A stretch of DNA of 64,000 nt from Lucinisca nassula (taxonomy: Eukaryota > Mollusca > Bivalvia > Lucinida > Lucinidae). How positions within the stretch are numbered: the first letter of the stretch is position 1; the number at the start of each line of letters is the position of its first letter. The notes below the pieces were generated by a model. The model was not told the DNA's origin. It was given only the letters and a program-made list of their open reading frames with translations, and searched no databases. The position numbers and the translations under genes are program-made. Location: NCBI GenBank assembly GCA_963580285.1, contig OY757017.1, forward strand, positions 12,350,538 to 12,414,537. Direction: 5' to 3'. Below are positions 21,957 to 32,712 of this stretch, piece after piece.

Positions 21957-22400
21957 CTTATAATTAAGGGGTTTAGTTAATAATAATTAACAGAATGGCA
22001 AACAGTGTTGTTTGTTTGTTTTCGAGTTTAATAGCCCAGTCAAACACTATTTTAGGTCATTTTTTAGCAGGTCAGTTTACCTATCCACACTTTCCTGGGC
22101 AGGCTTATACGTAAACGGTTAACCAGTACAGTGCACATTCTAATGCCAGAAACTGACAACTGCCCTTCTTGAATCAGCAGAAGGGAGAGAATGACCGCAG
22201 AAAAGATTTCATGATCAATCTCCACGAAAGAATATTGCCGACCCCAGCAGGTATCGAACTTTCGTTCTCCTGAGAACCAGTCAGACGCACATCCGACTGA
22301 GCTACCGAGGCCAGTGGATGGCAAACAGTGTAGATCCAGATAAGATGGCTCATTATGAGTCGTCTCATCTGGACCTACACTGTTTGCATAAGCATGTGTA
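21957..22400. mobile_element. Core-bearing MITE hosting a SINE
   Basis: The shared core (CAAACAGTGTAGATCCAGAT and complement) is at 22321-22389. The preceding GAATGGCAAACAGTG is duplicated around SINE 22008-22317. The outer ends are unclear. Confidence 0.55.
22008..22317 (-). mobile_element. SINE family S2, minus strand
   Basis: A perfect 13-base duplication ATGGCAAACAGTG is at 21995-22007 and 22318-22330. On the minus strand it starts with a tRNA-like head (CTCGGTAGCTCAGTCGG) and ends CTCGAAAACAAACAAACAA. Confidence 0.93.
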
Positions 22401-22521
22401 AGGGTCTACAGGGTTGAAAGTGTCATAAAGGTCTACAGGGTTGAAAGAGTTAAAGGCACATAGGTATCTATCCATACAGATCACTTATCTGGTTAGCTGA
22501 AAAAATTCATTTTTTTTCAGT

Positions 22522-22591
22522 CTTCCCCCAAAGTTCAGGCTAAAAGACAGAGTATGCTGAACAGAAAATTGAGACCACAGTCTGTTATTGG
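22522..22591 (+). CDS. Exon 4 of the host gene
   Basis: The acceptor is CATTTTTTTTCAG and the donor is ATTG|GTGAGT. It starts in phase 0, as exon 3 requires, and reads 23 codons, S-S-P-K-V-Q-A-K-R-Q-S-M-L-N-R-K-L-R-P-Q, then S-V-I plus one base. It continues the basic Ser-rich region of exon 3. The next intron would be about 29 kb if 51651 is really the next exon. Confidence 0.78.
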
Positions 22592-22836
22592 TGAGTAGAA
22601 TTGTTCTTTGTGCTTAAGAATTTATTTTTAATATATTGATTTGACAATATACCCCACCCACCCATAGAATAGAAGCTTTGACAAATTTTTGTTTTGGCTG
22701 CTTTATGTGTGCTTTATTACACGGCTGTTGCATAGTTTTATGTATAAAATATAGTTTTAACGATGACTACGTAAATAAAATATATGTCATCATGTTTTTC
22801 AGGGGCCAGATGATCAAAACTTATGACAATTCAAAC

Positions 22837-23069
22837 GGGCCTCCGTGGCCTAATGGATAAGAGCGCTGACTCTTAGTCATTAGGTCTCTCACCGCCGTGG
22901 GTTCGAGCCTCGCTCGGGTCACGTGTGAGACGCCAAGTTCTGCAACGGAAGGTCAGGTGGTTTTTCTCCGGGTACTCCGGTTTTCGCCCACCTATGATTA
23001 ACGATCGGCTCGATATGAGTGAAATAGTCTTGAAGGGCCGTAAAACCCAAATCAAAAAAAAAAAAAAAA
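22837..23069 (+). mobile_element. SINE family S3, full length
   Basis: A perfect 14-base duplication ATGACAATTCAAAC is at 22823-22836 and 23070-23083. The tRNA-like head has A box TGGCCTAATGG and B box GGGTTCGAGCC. The body is GTGAGACGCCAAGTTCTGCA and the tail is GGGCCGTAAAACC plus poly-A. Confidence 0.95.
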
Positions 23070-23107
23070 ATGACAATTCAAACTACTGTGATAGCCATTG
23101 TCTTTGT

Positions 23108-23350
23108 CCAGTTGTTCAAAACTAATGACATCATTAGTTAACAAATTGTTAAAACTTGTATCATTTAATATGACAAAATACTGATATTTTTGCTGAAAAA
23201 AATGTGAGTAGCTTTTGCAAATGCAAAAGCTACTCACATTTTTTCAGCAAAAATATAAGCATTTTAGATATTGAACTTGTTAGAACAGTTAAAGATTTGA
23301 CCACTAACGAGCTTGTTACGCTCACAATGCTTTGAATAACTGCGCCCTGG
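23108..23350. mobile_element. MITE family d, opposite orientation
   Basis: It begins CCAGTTGTTCAAAACTAATG and ends TGAATAACTGCGCCCTGG. The central palindrome (GAGTAGCTTTTGC and complement between AAAAATGTGA arms) is intact at 23188-23252. Confidence 0.8.
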
Positions 23351-23735
23351 TGTTTATCCCTCCAAGCACTGCAAAATATTTTAGAGCAGATGGCAATCTG
23401 ATTATTTTTCATTATTTTTCAGCAAAAATAAGGCTTGACATCGAAAGATCATCTGAATAGGGCTTGACATTGCAATAGAACCATCTCTTGGCAGATGATT
23501 TGAATAAATCTTGAAAATTACATGAGAATAATCGGCTGGGCAGATTATTTGAATAAAGCTTGACATTACATGAGAATAATCTGCTAGGCAGATGATCTGG
23601 AAAGGCATGACATTACATGAAAATAATCTGCTGGGCAGATGATCTTAGTAAAACTTTGCATTACATGAGAATCCTATTGGCAGATGATTTGAATAAAGAT
23701 TGACATTATATGAGAATCACCTTCTTGGCAGATTA

Positions 23736-25196
23736 CCGTAAAAATTCGGCTATAGGACGAGGATTTTTCCCTCCAAAATGAGCCCGAAAAATTGACCCCG
23801 TCTTATAGCCGAGGTCATGGACTGCATGCTTTTTTCCGGCAATGTCCGGCGAAGACCAGACATGCGGAAAATGCCGCTCGATGAATTTTGGATTGATATA
23901 AATCGCCGCCCACAAACCGACGCTACCATTTTTCAGCACGCGATCGGTAAATGACGTTATCTGACGCCAGCACCCCAAACGTGTTTAATGTCATTGTGTG
24001 TATCTCGTTCATTAAAAAAAACGTTAGGAACCGGTAAAAAATATTTTCTCGATAGCTAAACGGTTGTGAATAGAGGTGGATAGAAAACCAGCGCTTTGCA
24101 CAGCTCCCGAATTATCCCCAGAAGCTCCGTGTCAATAACCAACAACAGCGTTCGACTTTTCACGCCCAGCGTCTGCTATTTGGCGCCAAAACATAACCAT
24201 TCATGAGATCGTAGAATAGTCCATTTTTGTAATGCAAACAACTACCGTTAGATGTAGCTAATTGTCTGAGGTGCGATTAAATCATTTTCACATTGATTGT
24301 GGATTAAATTTTATGATTGGCAGATAAACGCAAATACGAGACATAACTTGACCATATTTTCACACCTTATCGACACTCACCGCGGGGTGGCAATTATAAG
24401 ACAGGGATTAACAATAGTGTCACACTTGAACCGTAATAAATACACAGATGGTTTGTCTGCATTAATTATTGCGATTTACTTACTGTTCTAGTTTTACCGG
24501 ATTTAAAGACTGACAGTTGTAGACGATTTTTTTTTTGCACTTGCCCGACGGGGCGTCATAAGGTCAAAGTGCACCTGCCCGGCACGATTTCAGTCTTGTC
24601 CCGGACAGCCGGGAAATGGATTTGTCAGCCCTGTCTTCTATTAAATAGAAGTCTGTGAAGCTGTCTAGCCTTAGCCAGCAAAGCATGTACCAGGCCAACT
24701 TCGGGCCGACAGCGATACGACGTATCGGCCCGACGTTTGCCCACTATTTTGTGATAGCTGGGGCGTTGGTTCTGATTCTAAATACCTAGGTGTTGTGTTC
24801 CCCGATAAAAAAAAAGTTCAGATACTTATTGAAAAGCTGCAACAAATATATCTAAATATTTTGGATGGAAATAAATTTATCTCTTTCCCGAAGCTTAATA
24901 GACCTAGCGATTCAGATTCAATAAGAGTTGTCTCTCTTTGTAACTCTCACAAACAAAGACACACTATGTCTAAGACATAAACAAAGCCAAATGAGGGGTA
25001 AGTAGAGGGGTTTTCTGACGAAAAAAGGCTGATTTCTCGCATCGAAACGGCATCTAGCGGTAGCAGATAGGCCCCGACAGATATGGCAAAAATTTGACCC
25101 GTCTTATAAAAGAGTATAAGCTAAATCCCACCTTAGAAGAACTGAAAAAGGGGTCCCGTCTTATAGCCGAATCGCCTTATAGCCGAATTTTTACGG
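23736..25196. mobile_element. 1461-bp TA-flanked DNA transposon in the satellite
   Basis: The ends CCGTAAAAATTCGGCTATAG and its partner ending AGCCGAATTTTTACGG are inverted, with TA on both sides. The uninterrupted unit GGCAAATTATCTGAATAAAG at ~25991 shows the empty site. This fits the Tc1/mariner/pogo superfamily. No transposase is recognisable. Confidence 0.9.
24771..24977 (+). other. Unrecognised open stretch inside the 1461-bp transposon
   Basis: A frame of about 69 codons runs from before the GTG at 24795 (S-K-Y-L-G-V-V-F-P-D-K-K-K-V) to a TAA at 24978. Its Lys-rich, regular composition looks more coding-like than its surroundings. I cannot assign it; it could be a remnant transposase-associated or captured fragment. 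Confidence 0.3.
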
Positions 25197-25537
25197 TATC
25201 TGAATAAAGCTTGACAATACATGGGAATCATCTGCTAGGCAGATGATTTGAATAAAGCTTGACATTACATGAGAATCACCTTCTTGGCAGATGATATGAA
25301 TAAAGCTTGACATTACATGAGAATCACCTTCTTGGCAGATGATTTGAATAAAGCTTGACATTACATGAGAATCACCTTCTTGGCAGATGATCTGAATAAA
25401 GCTTGACATTACATGAGAATCACCTTCTTTGCAGATGATTTGAATAAAGCTTGACAATACATGAGAATCACCTTCTTGGCAAATGATCTGAATAAAGCTT
25501 AACAATACATGAGAATCACCTTCTTGGCAGATGATTT

Positions 25538-25803
25538 GTTTTGTTTGTTTGATTTGAGGTTTAACATCCCCGTCAACACTGTAAAGGTCATTTTGGAGAC
25601 GTTGCTTCCAATTTTGTGGGACTTTTACCCGACATTGAGATGAAATGACATCTCAAGCCCTGTCGCCCAATGAAATCAATAGGGTTTATTAGCATGGACG
25701 GTCCGCCTCGCACCGCGGTTCCTGGACAGGCTTAGATCCTCTAAGCGGTTTACCAGTACTAGTGTGCGGGCCGGTTCAGCTCTGCATGGAAGCATCATGC
25801 AGC
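25538..25803 (-). mobile_element. SINE family S1, minus strand, in the satellite
   Basis: On the minus strand it runs from GCATGATGCTTCCATGCAGA to TTAAACCTCAAATCAAACAA. GATTTG-type satellite sequence resumes on both sides. The far 5' part is missing. Confidence 0.88.
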
Positions 25804-26693
25804 TGATTTGAATAAAGCTTGACATTACATGAGAATCACCTTCTTGGCAGATGATCTGAATAAAGCTTGACAATACATGAGAATAATCTGATGGGCAGAT
25901 TATTTGAATAAAGCTTGACATTACATGAGAATAATCTGATGGGCAGATTATTTGAATAAAGCTTGACATTACATGAGAATCACCTTCTTGGCAAATTATC
26001 TGAATAAAGCTTGACAATACATGGGAATCATCTTTGCAGACGATTTGAATAAAGCTTGACATTACATGAGAATAGTCTGCTGGGCAGATGATCTGAATAA
26101 AGTTTGACTTTACATGAGAATTATCTTGGCAGATGATTTGAATAAAGCTTGACATTACATGAGAATAATCTGCTTGGCAGATGATCTGGAAAGGCATTAC
26201 ATTACATGAAAATAATCTGCTGGACAGATGATCTGAGTAAAGCTTGACATTACATGAGAATCATCTTCTTGGCAGATGATCTGAATAAAGCTTGACATTA
26301 CATGAGAATAATCTGATGGGCAGATGATCTGAATAAGGCTTGACCTTACATGAGAACCATATGCTTTGAATAAAGCTTAACATTACATGAGTACAATCTG
26401 CTTGGCAGATGATCTGAATAAAGCTTGACATTACATGAGTATAATCTGCTGGGCAGATGATCTGAATAAGGCTTGACATTACATGAGAACCATATGCTTT
26501 GAATAAAGCTTAACATTACACGAGAGAATCATTTGCTGTTAGGCCTTATTTTTGCTGAAAAATAAGAAAGAAAAATACTTTGAAAATGTCATCTGATAAA
26601 TGTACTCAATGTTTGAAGGATAAAGGTGAACAGAGGGCCACATGGAAGATTAGTACTAGCATACAAAATGTGTTACCCTCTTTGAATAAAGTT

Positions 26694-26723
26694 GATTATT
26701 ATTATTATTATTATTATTATTAT
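26694..26723. repeat. (ATT)n microsatellite
   Basis: About ten ATT units directly abut the TTAA of the next MITE. Confidence 0.95.
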
Positions 26724-26936
26724 TTAACCCTTATCTTGCTGTTCACGACAACCGCTATCTTTGCAAACAGTGTAGATCCAGATCAGATGGCTTCTGAAGA
26801 AGCCATCTGATCAGGTTCTACACTGTTTGACATTCAGTTTATGGATTTGTAAGAATAATTTACATCAAGTAATCTGATTGGTTCAGAGTCAGAAATGGGT
26901 GTGGCTAAATTGAATATTCAGCAAGAGAAGGGTTAA
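26724..26936. mobile_element. MITE family b (TTAA, piggyBac-like)
   Basis: TTAACCCTTATCTTGCTG and, inverted, TTAACCCTTCTCTTGCTGAA are the ends. The core hairpin CAGATGGCTTC/GAAGCCATCTG lies in the middle. This is a near-complete reference copy for the family. Confidence 0.88.
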
Positions 26937-26994
26937 TAGACAAACCTTGAATGGCCAATGTCTTTATCAGGGTCTAGTTGTTAAAAACTAAGGA

Positions 26995-27350
26995 CATTGA
27001 TAGTTGGGCGGTAGGGCTTGAAAAGTCATTTCAACTCAGTGTTGGGTAATGTCCAAGAGAATTGGAAGCAATGTCTCCAAAATGACCTATATAGTGTTAA
27101 CCCATTGTATGCGGGAAACCCCTAAATCGGTACCTAGGCAAACAGTGCAGGCCCAGATCAGACGCGGCAGAACACGCAATCTGGTCACGGCCTGGTCTTT
27201 TTGCTAACAAAGTATTCTGTTAAAAATAGAATAAAAACAAAAAATAGACCTGACACCCTAACATGACAAATGGACATGTCCAGCAGATAGCAATGGAAGA
27301 GTTCACTAGTATACAGAGGGTTAAGGGGGATGTTAAACCTCAAATCAAAC
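26995..27350 (+). mobile_element. SINE S1 3' part split by a MITE
   Basis: The part up to ATGACCTATATAGTG is at 26995-27096, and GGGGGATGTTAAACCTCAAA resumes at 27325. The MITE c copy lies between them. Confidence 0.8.
27097..27324. mobile_element. MITE family c inside SINE S1
   Basis: TTAACCCATTGTATGCGGG and ACAGAGGGTTAA are the ends. Intact SINEs read GTGTTGA.GGGGATG here, so the target was TTGA or TTAA. Confidence 0.85.
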
Positions 27351-27509
27351 AAACAAGGAAACAAAAATATCAAAAATTTCAAGTCTTTTGCAAGTCTCAT
27401 GTTGTTGAACAGGCTGGTTTGGGTTTTAGATAGCTTTCTTTTGAAGAAGCTCTTATAGTCTTGATTGGTGAGCACTCAAACATAATAAATGTCAGTTTAT
27501 GATTGATTC

Positions 27510-30268
27510 TATTTAGCTGCTCACCTGACCAAAGATCATGGTGAGCTTTTGTGACTGTGAGATGTCCAGTGGCGTTGTGTGTAAACTTGCTAGTGAACAC
27601 TATAGAGGCCACAGTTTTGGGCCAATCATCATCAAACTTGGTCAGCATGAACATCATGACAATATCTCGGTCAAGTTCGAATATTGTTCATGTCTGGTGA
27701 AAAAGTAGGTCAGTAGGTTAAATCATAGAAAAACCTTGTGAACACACTAGAGGCCATAGTTTTGGTCCGATCATCATCAAACTTGCTCAGAATGATCATC
27801 TTGACAATATTCCGATCAAGTTTAAAAATAGTTCATGTCTGTTCAAAAAGTAGGTCAGTAGGCCATATCATAGAAAAACCTTGTGAACACACTAGAGGCC
27901 ATAGTTTTGGTCCGATCATCATCAAACTTGCATAGAATGATCATTTTGACAATATTTCGATCAAGTTCAAATATGGGTTATATTGCATGAAAAAATAGGT
28001 CAGTAGGTTAAATCATAGAAAAAGCTTGTGAACACACTAGAGGCCTCAGTTTTGGTCCAATCATAATCGATCTAGCTCAGAATGATCATCTTGACTATAT
28101 CTCGGTCAAGTTCAAGTATGGGTCCTGTGGGGTCAAAAAGAAGGTTAGTAGGTCAAATCATAGAAAATCTTGTGAACACACTAGAAGCCACAGTTTTAGT
28201 TCAATCATCATCAAACTTGCTCAACATGACCATCTTGACAATATCTTGGTCATATTCTAATATGGGTCATGTTGAGTCAAAAAGTAGGTCAGTAGGTCAA
28301 ATCATTGAAAAACCTTGTGAACACACCAGAGGCCACAGGTTTGGTCAGATCATCATTGAACTTGCTCAGAATGATCATCTTGGCAATATCTTGGTCAAGT
28401 TTGAATATGGGTCATGTCTGGTGAAAAAGAGGGTCAGTAGGTCAAATCATAGAAAAACCTTGTGAACACACTAGAGGCCATAGTTTTGGTCTGATCATCA
28501 TCAAACTTGCTCAGAATGATCATCTTGACAATATTTCGATCAAGTTCAAATATGGGTTATATTGCATGACAAAATAGGTCAGTAGGTTAAATCATAGAAA
28601 AAGCAAACTTGCTCAGAATTATCATCTTGACAATATCTGGGTCAAGTTAGAATATGGGTCATGTTGAATAAAAAAGTAGATAAGTAGGTCATTTTGTCAT
28701 AACGTTTGAACCGTTCTAGATTGAGCCTTCATATTTAACATGTAGGTTCCTTGTGATAAGGGCTTCCCACTCAAAAAATTGACCTGTGACCTTGACCTTG
28801 ACCTGTGATCATACCTCTGTGTCACTAAATTTGGTATAGTTATGCCTTAATTATCATAATTTGAACCTAGATAGAGCCGTCATATTTGGAATGTATGTTC
28901 CTTGTGACAAGGTCTTCCCACTAATACAAAAATTTTGACCTATGACCTTGACCTTCGATCTACTTTGTCATAACGTTTCAAGCATTTGAGATAGAGCCTT
29001 CATATTTGGCATGTAGGTTCCTTTGGACAAGGCTTCCTTTTAATACAAGAAATGACCTGTGACCTTGACCTTGACATGTGACCTTCTGTATCATAACTTT
29101 TGAACTATTTGAGATAGAGCCTTCATATTTGACAAGGTCTCCCCACCCATAAAAATAATCTGACCTGTGACCTTCACCTTTTACCTACTTTGTTGTAACT
29201 TTTGAATCATTTGGGATAGAGCCTATATGTTTGGCATGTAGGTTTCATGTGACAAGGGCTTATCTTTCATGCAAAAATTTTGACCTTTGACCTTGATCTT
29301 GACCTGTGACCTACTTAATATCTTTTGAACCATTTGAGATGGACCCTTCATATTTGGCTTGTATGTTCCTTGCGACAAGGTCTTCCCACCCATACAAAAT
29401 TTTTGACCTATGACCTTGACCTTTGACCTACTTGGTCATGACTTTGGTACCATTCATATTTGGCATGTAAGTTTCTTGTGACAAGGGCTTCCCACTCATA
29501 CAAAAAACATTGACATGTGTCCTTGACCTTTGGTCTGCTTTGTCATAACTTTTTAACCTTTTGAGATAGAGCCTTCATATTTGAAATGTAGTTTCCTTGT
29601 GACAAGGGCTTCCCACTCAAAAATATTGTGATCTTGACCTTGACATGTGACCTACTTTATCATAACTTTTTAACCATTTGAGATAGATACTTTATATTCT
29701 GCATGTATGTTTCTTGTGACAAGGGCTTCCCACCCATACAAAGATTTTGTCATGTGACCTTGACCTCTGACCTACTTTATCATAACTTTTAAACCATTTG
29801 AGATGGAGCCTTCTTATTTGGCATGTCTGTTCCTTCTGACAAGGGCCTCCCACCTATACAAAAATTTTGACCTTTGACCTACTTTGCCATAATTTCTGAA
29901 TCATTTGAGATAGAGCCTTCTTATTTGGCATGAAGGTTCCTTGTGACAAGGGCTTCCCACACAAAAAAGTTTGACCTGTGACCTTGATCTTTGACCTACA
30001 TTATCATAAGTTTTGTACCATTTGAGATAGAGCCTTCATTTTGGCATGAATGTTCCTTGTGACAAGGGCTTTCCACCCATACAAAAAGTTTGACCTGTGA
30101 TCTTGACCTTTGACCTACATTATCTTCAGTGTTTGAACCAACTGAGATAGAGCCTTCATATTTGGCATGTATGTTCATTCTGACAAGGCACCTTAGTATA
30201 TTACCTACCTTTTCATTTCTACAGTGTGGATCAGGTGAGAGAGCCAGGGCCGTCATGGCCCTCTTGTT
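27510..30268 (+). mobile_element. Two-array Helitron-like element
   Basis: The left edge is a GCTCACCTGACC..ATGGTGAGC hairpin. The first array (27560-28685) has ~145-bp units with CTTGTGAACACACTAGAGGC. The second (28690-30190) has ~140-bp units with GAGATAGAGCCTTCATATTT and ACCTGTGACCTTGACCTT. It ends with hairpin AGGGCC-GTCAT-GGCCCT and CTTGTT. This plan is common in bivalve genomes; calling it a non-autonomous Helitron/Helentron is inference. Confidence 0.6.
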
Positions 30269-30319
30269 CATCTGTTAAAGTCAAAACTGCATTACATCAT
30301 GGTACCCTCAAAGAGAGGT

Positions 30320-30865
30320 GTCATGAGAATTGGTATTGAGTATGGCCCTCGTGGGCAGCAATGCAGGCTGTGCAACATCTCTGCATGGTGTTGATTAGGT
30401 GTGTCATCCGGACATTTGAAGTGTTCTGCCAGCCATTCTGAAGCGCTTGCCAAAACTCATTTCCATTATGTGGTCACACTTGGCTTTTTTTTATGTCCTG
30501 TCCCATTTGGTCCAAAAAATGTTCAGCAGGGTTAAAATCATGGGACATTGATGGCCAGGGAAGCACATTCCCATTTTTCTGTCGCAGAACATCATCAGTA
30601 ATCTTTGTTGTGTGCGGCCTCACATTATTGTTCAGCAACATCATTGGATGCCTGTCCGTCAAAACCGATCCAACATGTTTTTCTTGTCTTTAAGCCAGCC
30701 TCCCTGAGGCGACTTCTGACCGTCTGCGCACTCACATTGGGCTATGCCAACCGGGCATTTGTTTCACTGTTTGCATAGCTCATCAGAATCAGTCCCTGGT
30801 GTGCATTAGGTGGATGACCCAGTCCTGTCTCTTGTTTGTCTCCCTTGGTCTCCCACTTCTGTCAC
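30320..30865 (-). pseudogene. Tc1-like transposase relic
   Basis: On the minus strand: S-G-R-P-R-E-T, then V-R-R-R-S-E-V-A-S-G-R-L-A (helix-turn-helix part), then V-L-T-D-R-H, then N-N-N-V-R-P-H-T (D-N-x-R-P-H expected; the Asp is lost), and L-P-W-P-S-M-S-H-D-F-N-P-A-E-H with the expected Glu. The stretch holding the first catalytic Asp is deleted. The C-terminus and scattered stops follow. No terminal repeats were found. Confidence 0.8.
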
Positions 30866-30866
30866 A

Positions 30867-30925
30867 ATCAGTGCATGTGCATGCACATGCGCACATGCAT
30901 GTGCAAATGCTGTTTACTCCATATT
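30867..30925. repeat. Alternating purine-pyrimidine tract
   Basis: GTGCATGTGCATGCACATGC and continuing GCACATGCATGTGCA is self-complementary and alternates purine and pyrimidine, so it could form Z-DNA or a cruciform. No function is implied. Confidence 0.7.
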
Positions 30926-31160
30926 TGATGCTGTGCATGAGTATGTGTGTTGGTGATGTTTGGATATTGGTGTATTGTTATCGAGGACAATAAAGACGAT
31001 AGCATATGCAAACAATGCTTACCCTAAATTTGATGCAATGCAGGATTGCGTTGTTGTCTGAAGTTTGTTTATGGGTGTATTACAACCCATTTTATGCTTG
31101 TGGACTCTTCCATTGATATATATTTGACAAGTCCATTTGTCATATATTTGTCATATATTA

Positions 31161-31841
31161 CACCTGTGGACACAAATCCGTTCAAACTTTGATGAGCTTC
31201 ATTTCATTTTGATCTGATATTTCATTCAATATTTCCTTACATCCTGTCAGTCAACTGCAAGATGGGAATAAATTCAAAACACAAAGTGTTGTATATTTCA
31301 TTTTTGACACTGCAATGTCCAATCAGAATTTATCTCAAATGTCAATCAGATCTAAAAATGGAAAAAAGTGCTTCCCACAATAAGACCAATAAATGTATAT
31401 TGTTTGATCCAGTTTTAGACTACTTTGATGAATGACATTTGCTTGTCAAACTAACTTGATGCAAAGAGATTTATTGAAAGATACTTCATCGGGGTTTGAA
31501 CACTTTTGTGTCCTCGGCCCCCGCCCATATGGGCTTGAAGAAATATATGGGCTGCATGATGCTTCCACGCAGATCTGAATCCGGCCTGCACACTAGTACT
31601 GGTAAACTGCTTAGAGGATCTAAGCCTGTCCAGGAACCGCAGTGCGAGGCGGACCGTCCATGCTAATAAACCCGATTGGTTTCATTGGACGACAGAGCTT
31701 GAGATGTCGTTTCATCTCAATGTCGGGTAAAAGTCCCACAAAATTGGAAGCAACGTCTCCAAAATGACCTTTATAGTGGGACAGGGACGTTAAACCTCAA
31801 ATCAACCAACCAACCAACCAACACTTTTGTGTCGACAGGTG
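31161..31841. mobile_element. TA-flanked element carrying a SINE
   Basis: The ends CACCTGTGGACACAAA and TTTGTGTCGACAGGTG are inverted and extend to TTCAAAC/GTTTGAA. TA lies on both sides. S1 is inserted in its right arm. Confidence 0.8.
31513..31819 (+). mobile_element. SINE family S1, near full length
   Basis: A perfect 14-base duplication AACACTTTTGTGTC is at 31499-31512 and 31820-31833. It starts CTCGGCCCCCGCCCAT and ends TTAAACCTCAAATC plus (AACC)n. Confidence 0.93.
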
Positions 31842-32223
31842 TAAAGGGATGCCAGTAGTATTTTTTCGTTTTTGTTCTATTTTTGACAGAATATTCTGTT
31901 AGCAGAAAGTGCAGGCCCTGATCAGATGCCGTGTTATGCGGCGTCTAATAACGTGGCGTCTGATCTGGGCCTGCACTTTTGGCCAAGGCACCCCTTTAGG
32001 GGTTTCCCGCATGCAATGGGATAATCATGGACAATAAGGAAGGCAGGTCAACAGGGTCAAAGACTTTTCCACGTGCTACATGCACATGCATTGAACTGTC
32101 TTCACACAATTTGATTTGATGTTTTGTTGGATAGAATGGAATAAAAAGGGTCCAGTCATGTAAATTCCAGTCACAGCAAACTTCTATAAAAATGTTGAAG
32201 TAAAGAAATTAAAGAAGTACAAT

Positions 32224-32376
32224 GAATGACAAACAGTGTAGATCCTGATCAGATGGCTTCTACATTGTTTGCAAAGGTAGGGGATGTCGTGAACAGTGGG
32301 ATAAGACTTCTTCCGAAGCTGTCTAATCTGAATCTACACTGTTTGCAAAGTAGGGATTGTCATGAAAAGCAGGATA
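32224..32376. mobile_element. MITE family b, rearranged
   Basis: Core halves ACAAACAGTGTAGATCCTGA and TCTACACTGTTTGCAAAG are both present, and AGGGGATGTCGTGAACAG occurs twice in variant form. TTAA edges are lost. Confidence 0.6.
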
Positions 32377-32712
32377 AGGTAAATCCCATTATTGTTGTGA
32401 ATACATTGTGCTTTCAAAACATTTTGAACACCACTCGTACCTTGCTTGGTCTATCAAGAAAACGCAACCTGTGACCTGTATTTCATGGTCTGCTGACTTT
32501 GGGCTTAGGCAGTTCTACCAAGGTCAAGATTTTTGTCTGAGAATTTTTTTTAACTTCTAGTGATGTTATGAAGTTGATATTTCAAATGCAAATTTCTTTG
32601 CATGTGTCTTATTATCTAGCAGCAATATTTAAGTTGATGGGGACTATATGTGGGGATGATATTCTAGTTCCATTGACTTTGCTTAATATCTTAAGCCCTT
32701 TTTGCTATATTT

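Larger units (their letters stand above)
23412..26560. repeat. 48-bp satellite grown inside a MITE
   Basis: About 29 units of GAATAAAGCTTGACATTACA + TGAGAATnnnCTnnTnGGCAGATGATnT occupy 23412-23733, 25199-25537 and 25800-26540. The outer edges are inverted to each other: TTTTTCAGCAAAAATAAGGC on the left and GGCCTTATTTTTGCTGAAAA on the right. These are the arms of MITE family h (compare 63830-64000). It is interrupted by a transposon and a SINE. Confidence 0.85.
31080..32022. mobile_element. MITE family c split by a second element
   Basis: The left part (ACCCATTTTATGCTTGTGG, TTTGTCATATA) and the right part (CAGAAAGTGCAGGCCCTGAT to CATGCAATGGGATAA) surround the insertion at 31161-31841. Confidence 0.7.

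Noticed and set aside
23733..23978. 81-codon minus frame as transposase
   Set aside because: It runs through the terminal inverted repeat and has no DDE-type motifs.
25191..26197. Open frames of 104 and 173 codons on the minus strand with a repeated 16-residue peptide (S-S-F-I-Q-I-I-C)
   Set aside because: They arise because the satellite unit is 48 bp, a multiple of three. There is no start context or conservation, and the array has a MITE origin.
23412..26560. Regular repeats resembling a CRISPR array
   Set aside because: Units are contiguous with no unique spacers, no cas genes are present, and the setting is an animal genome.
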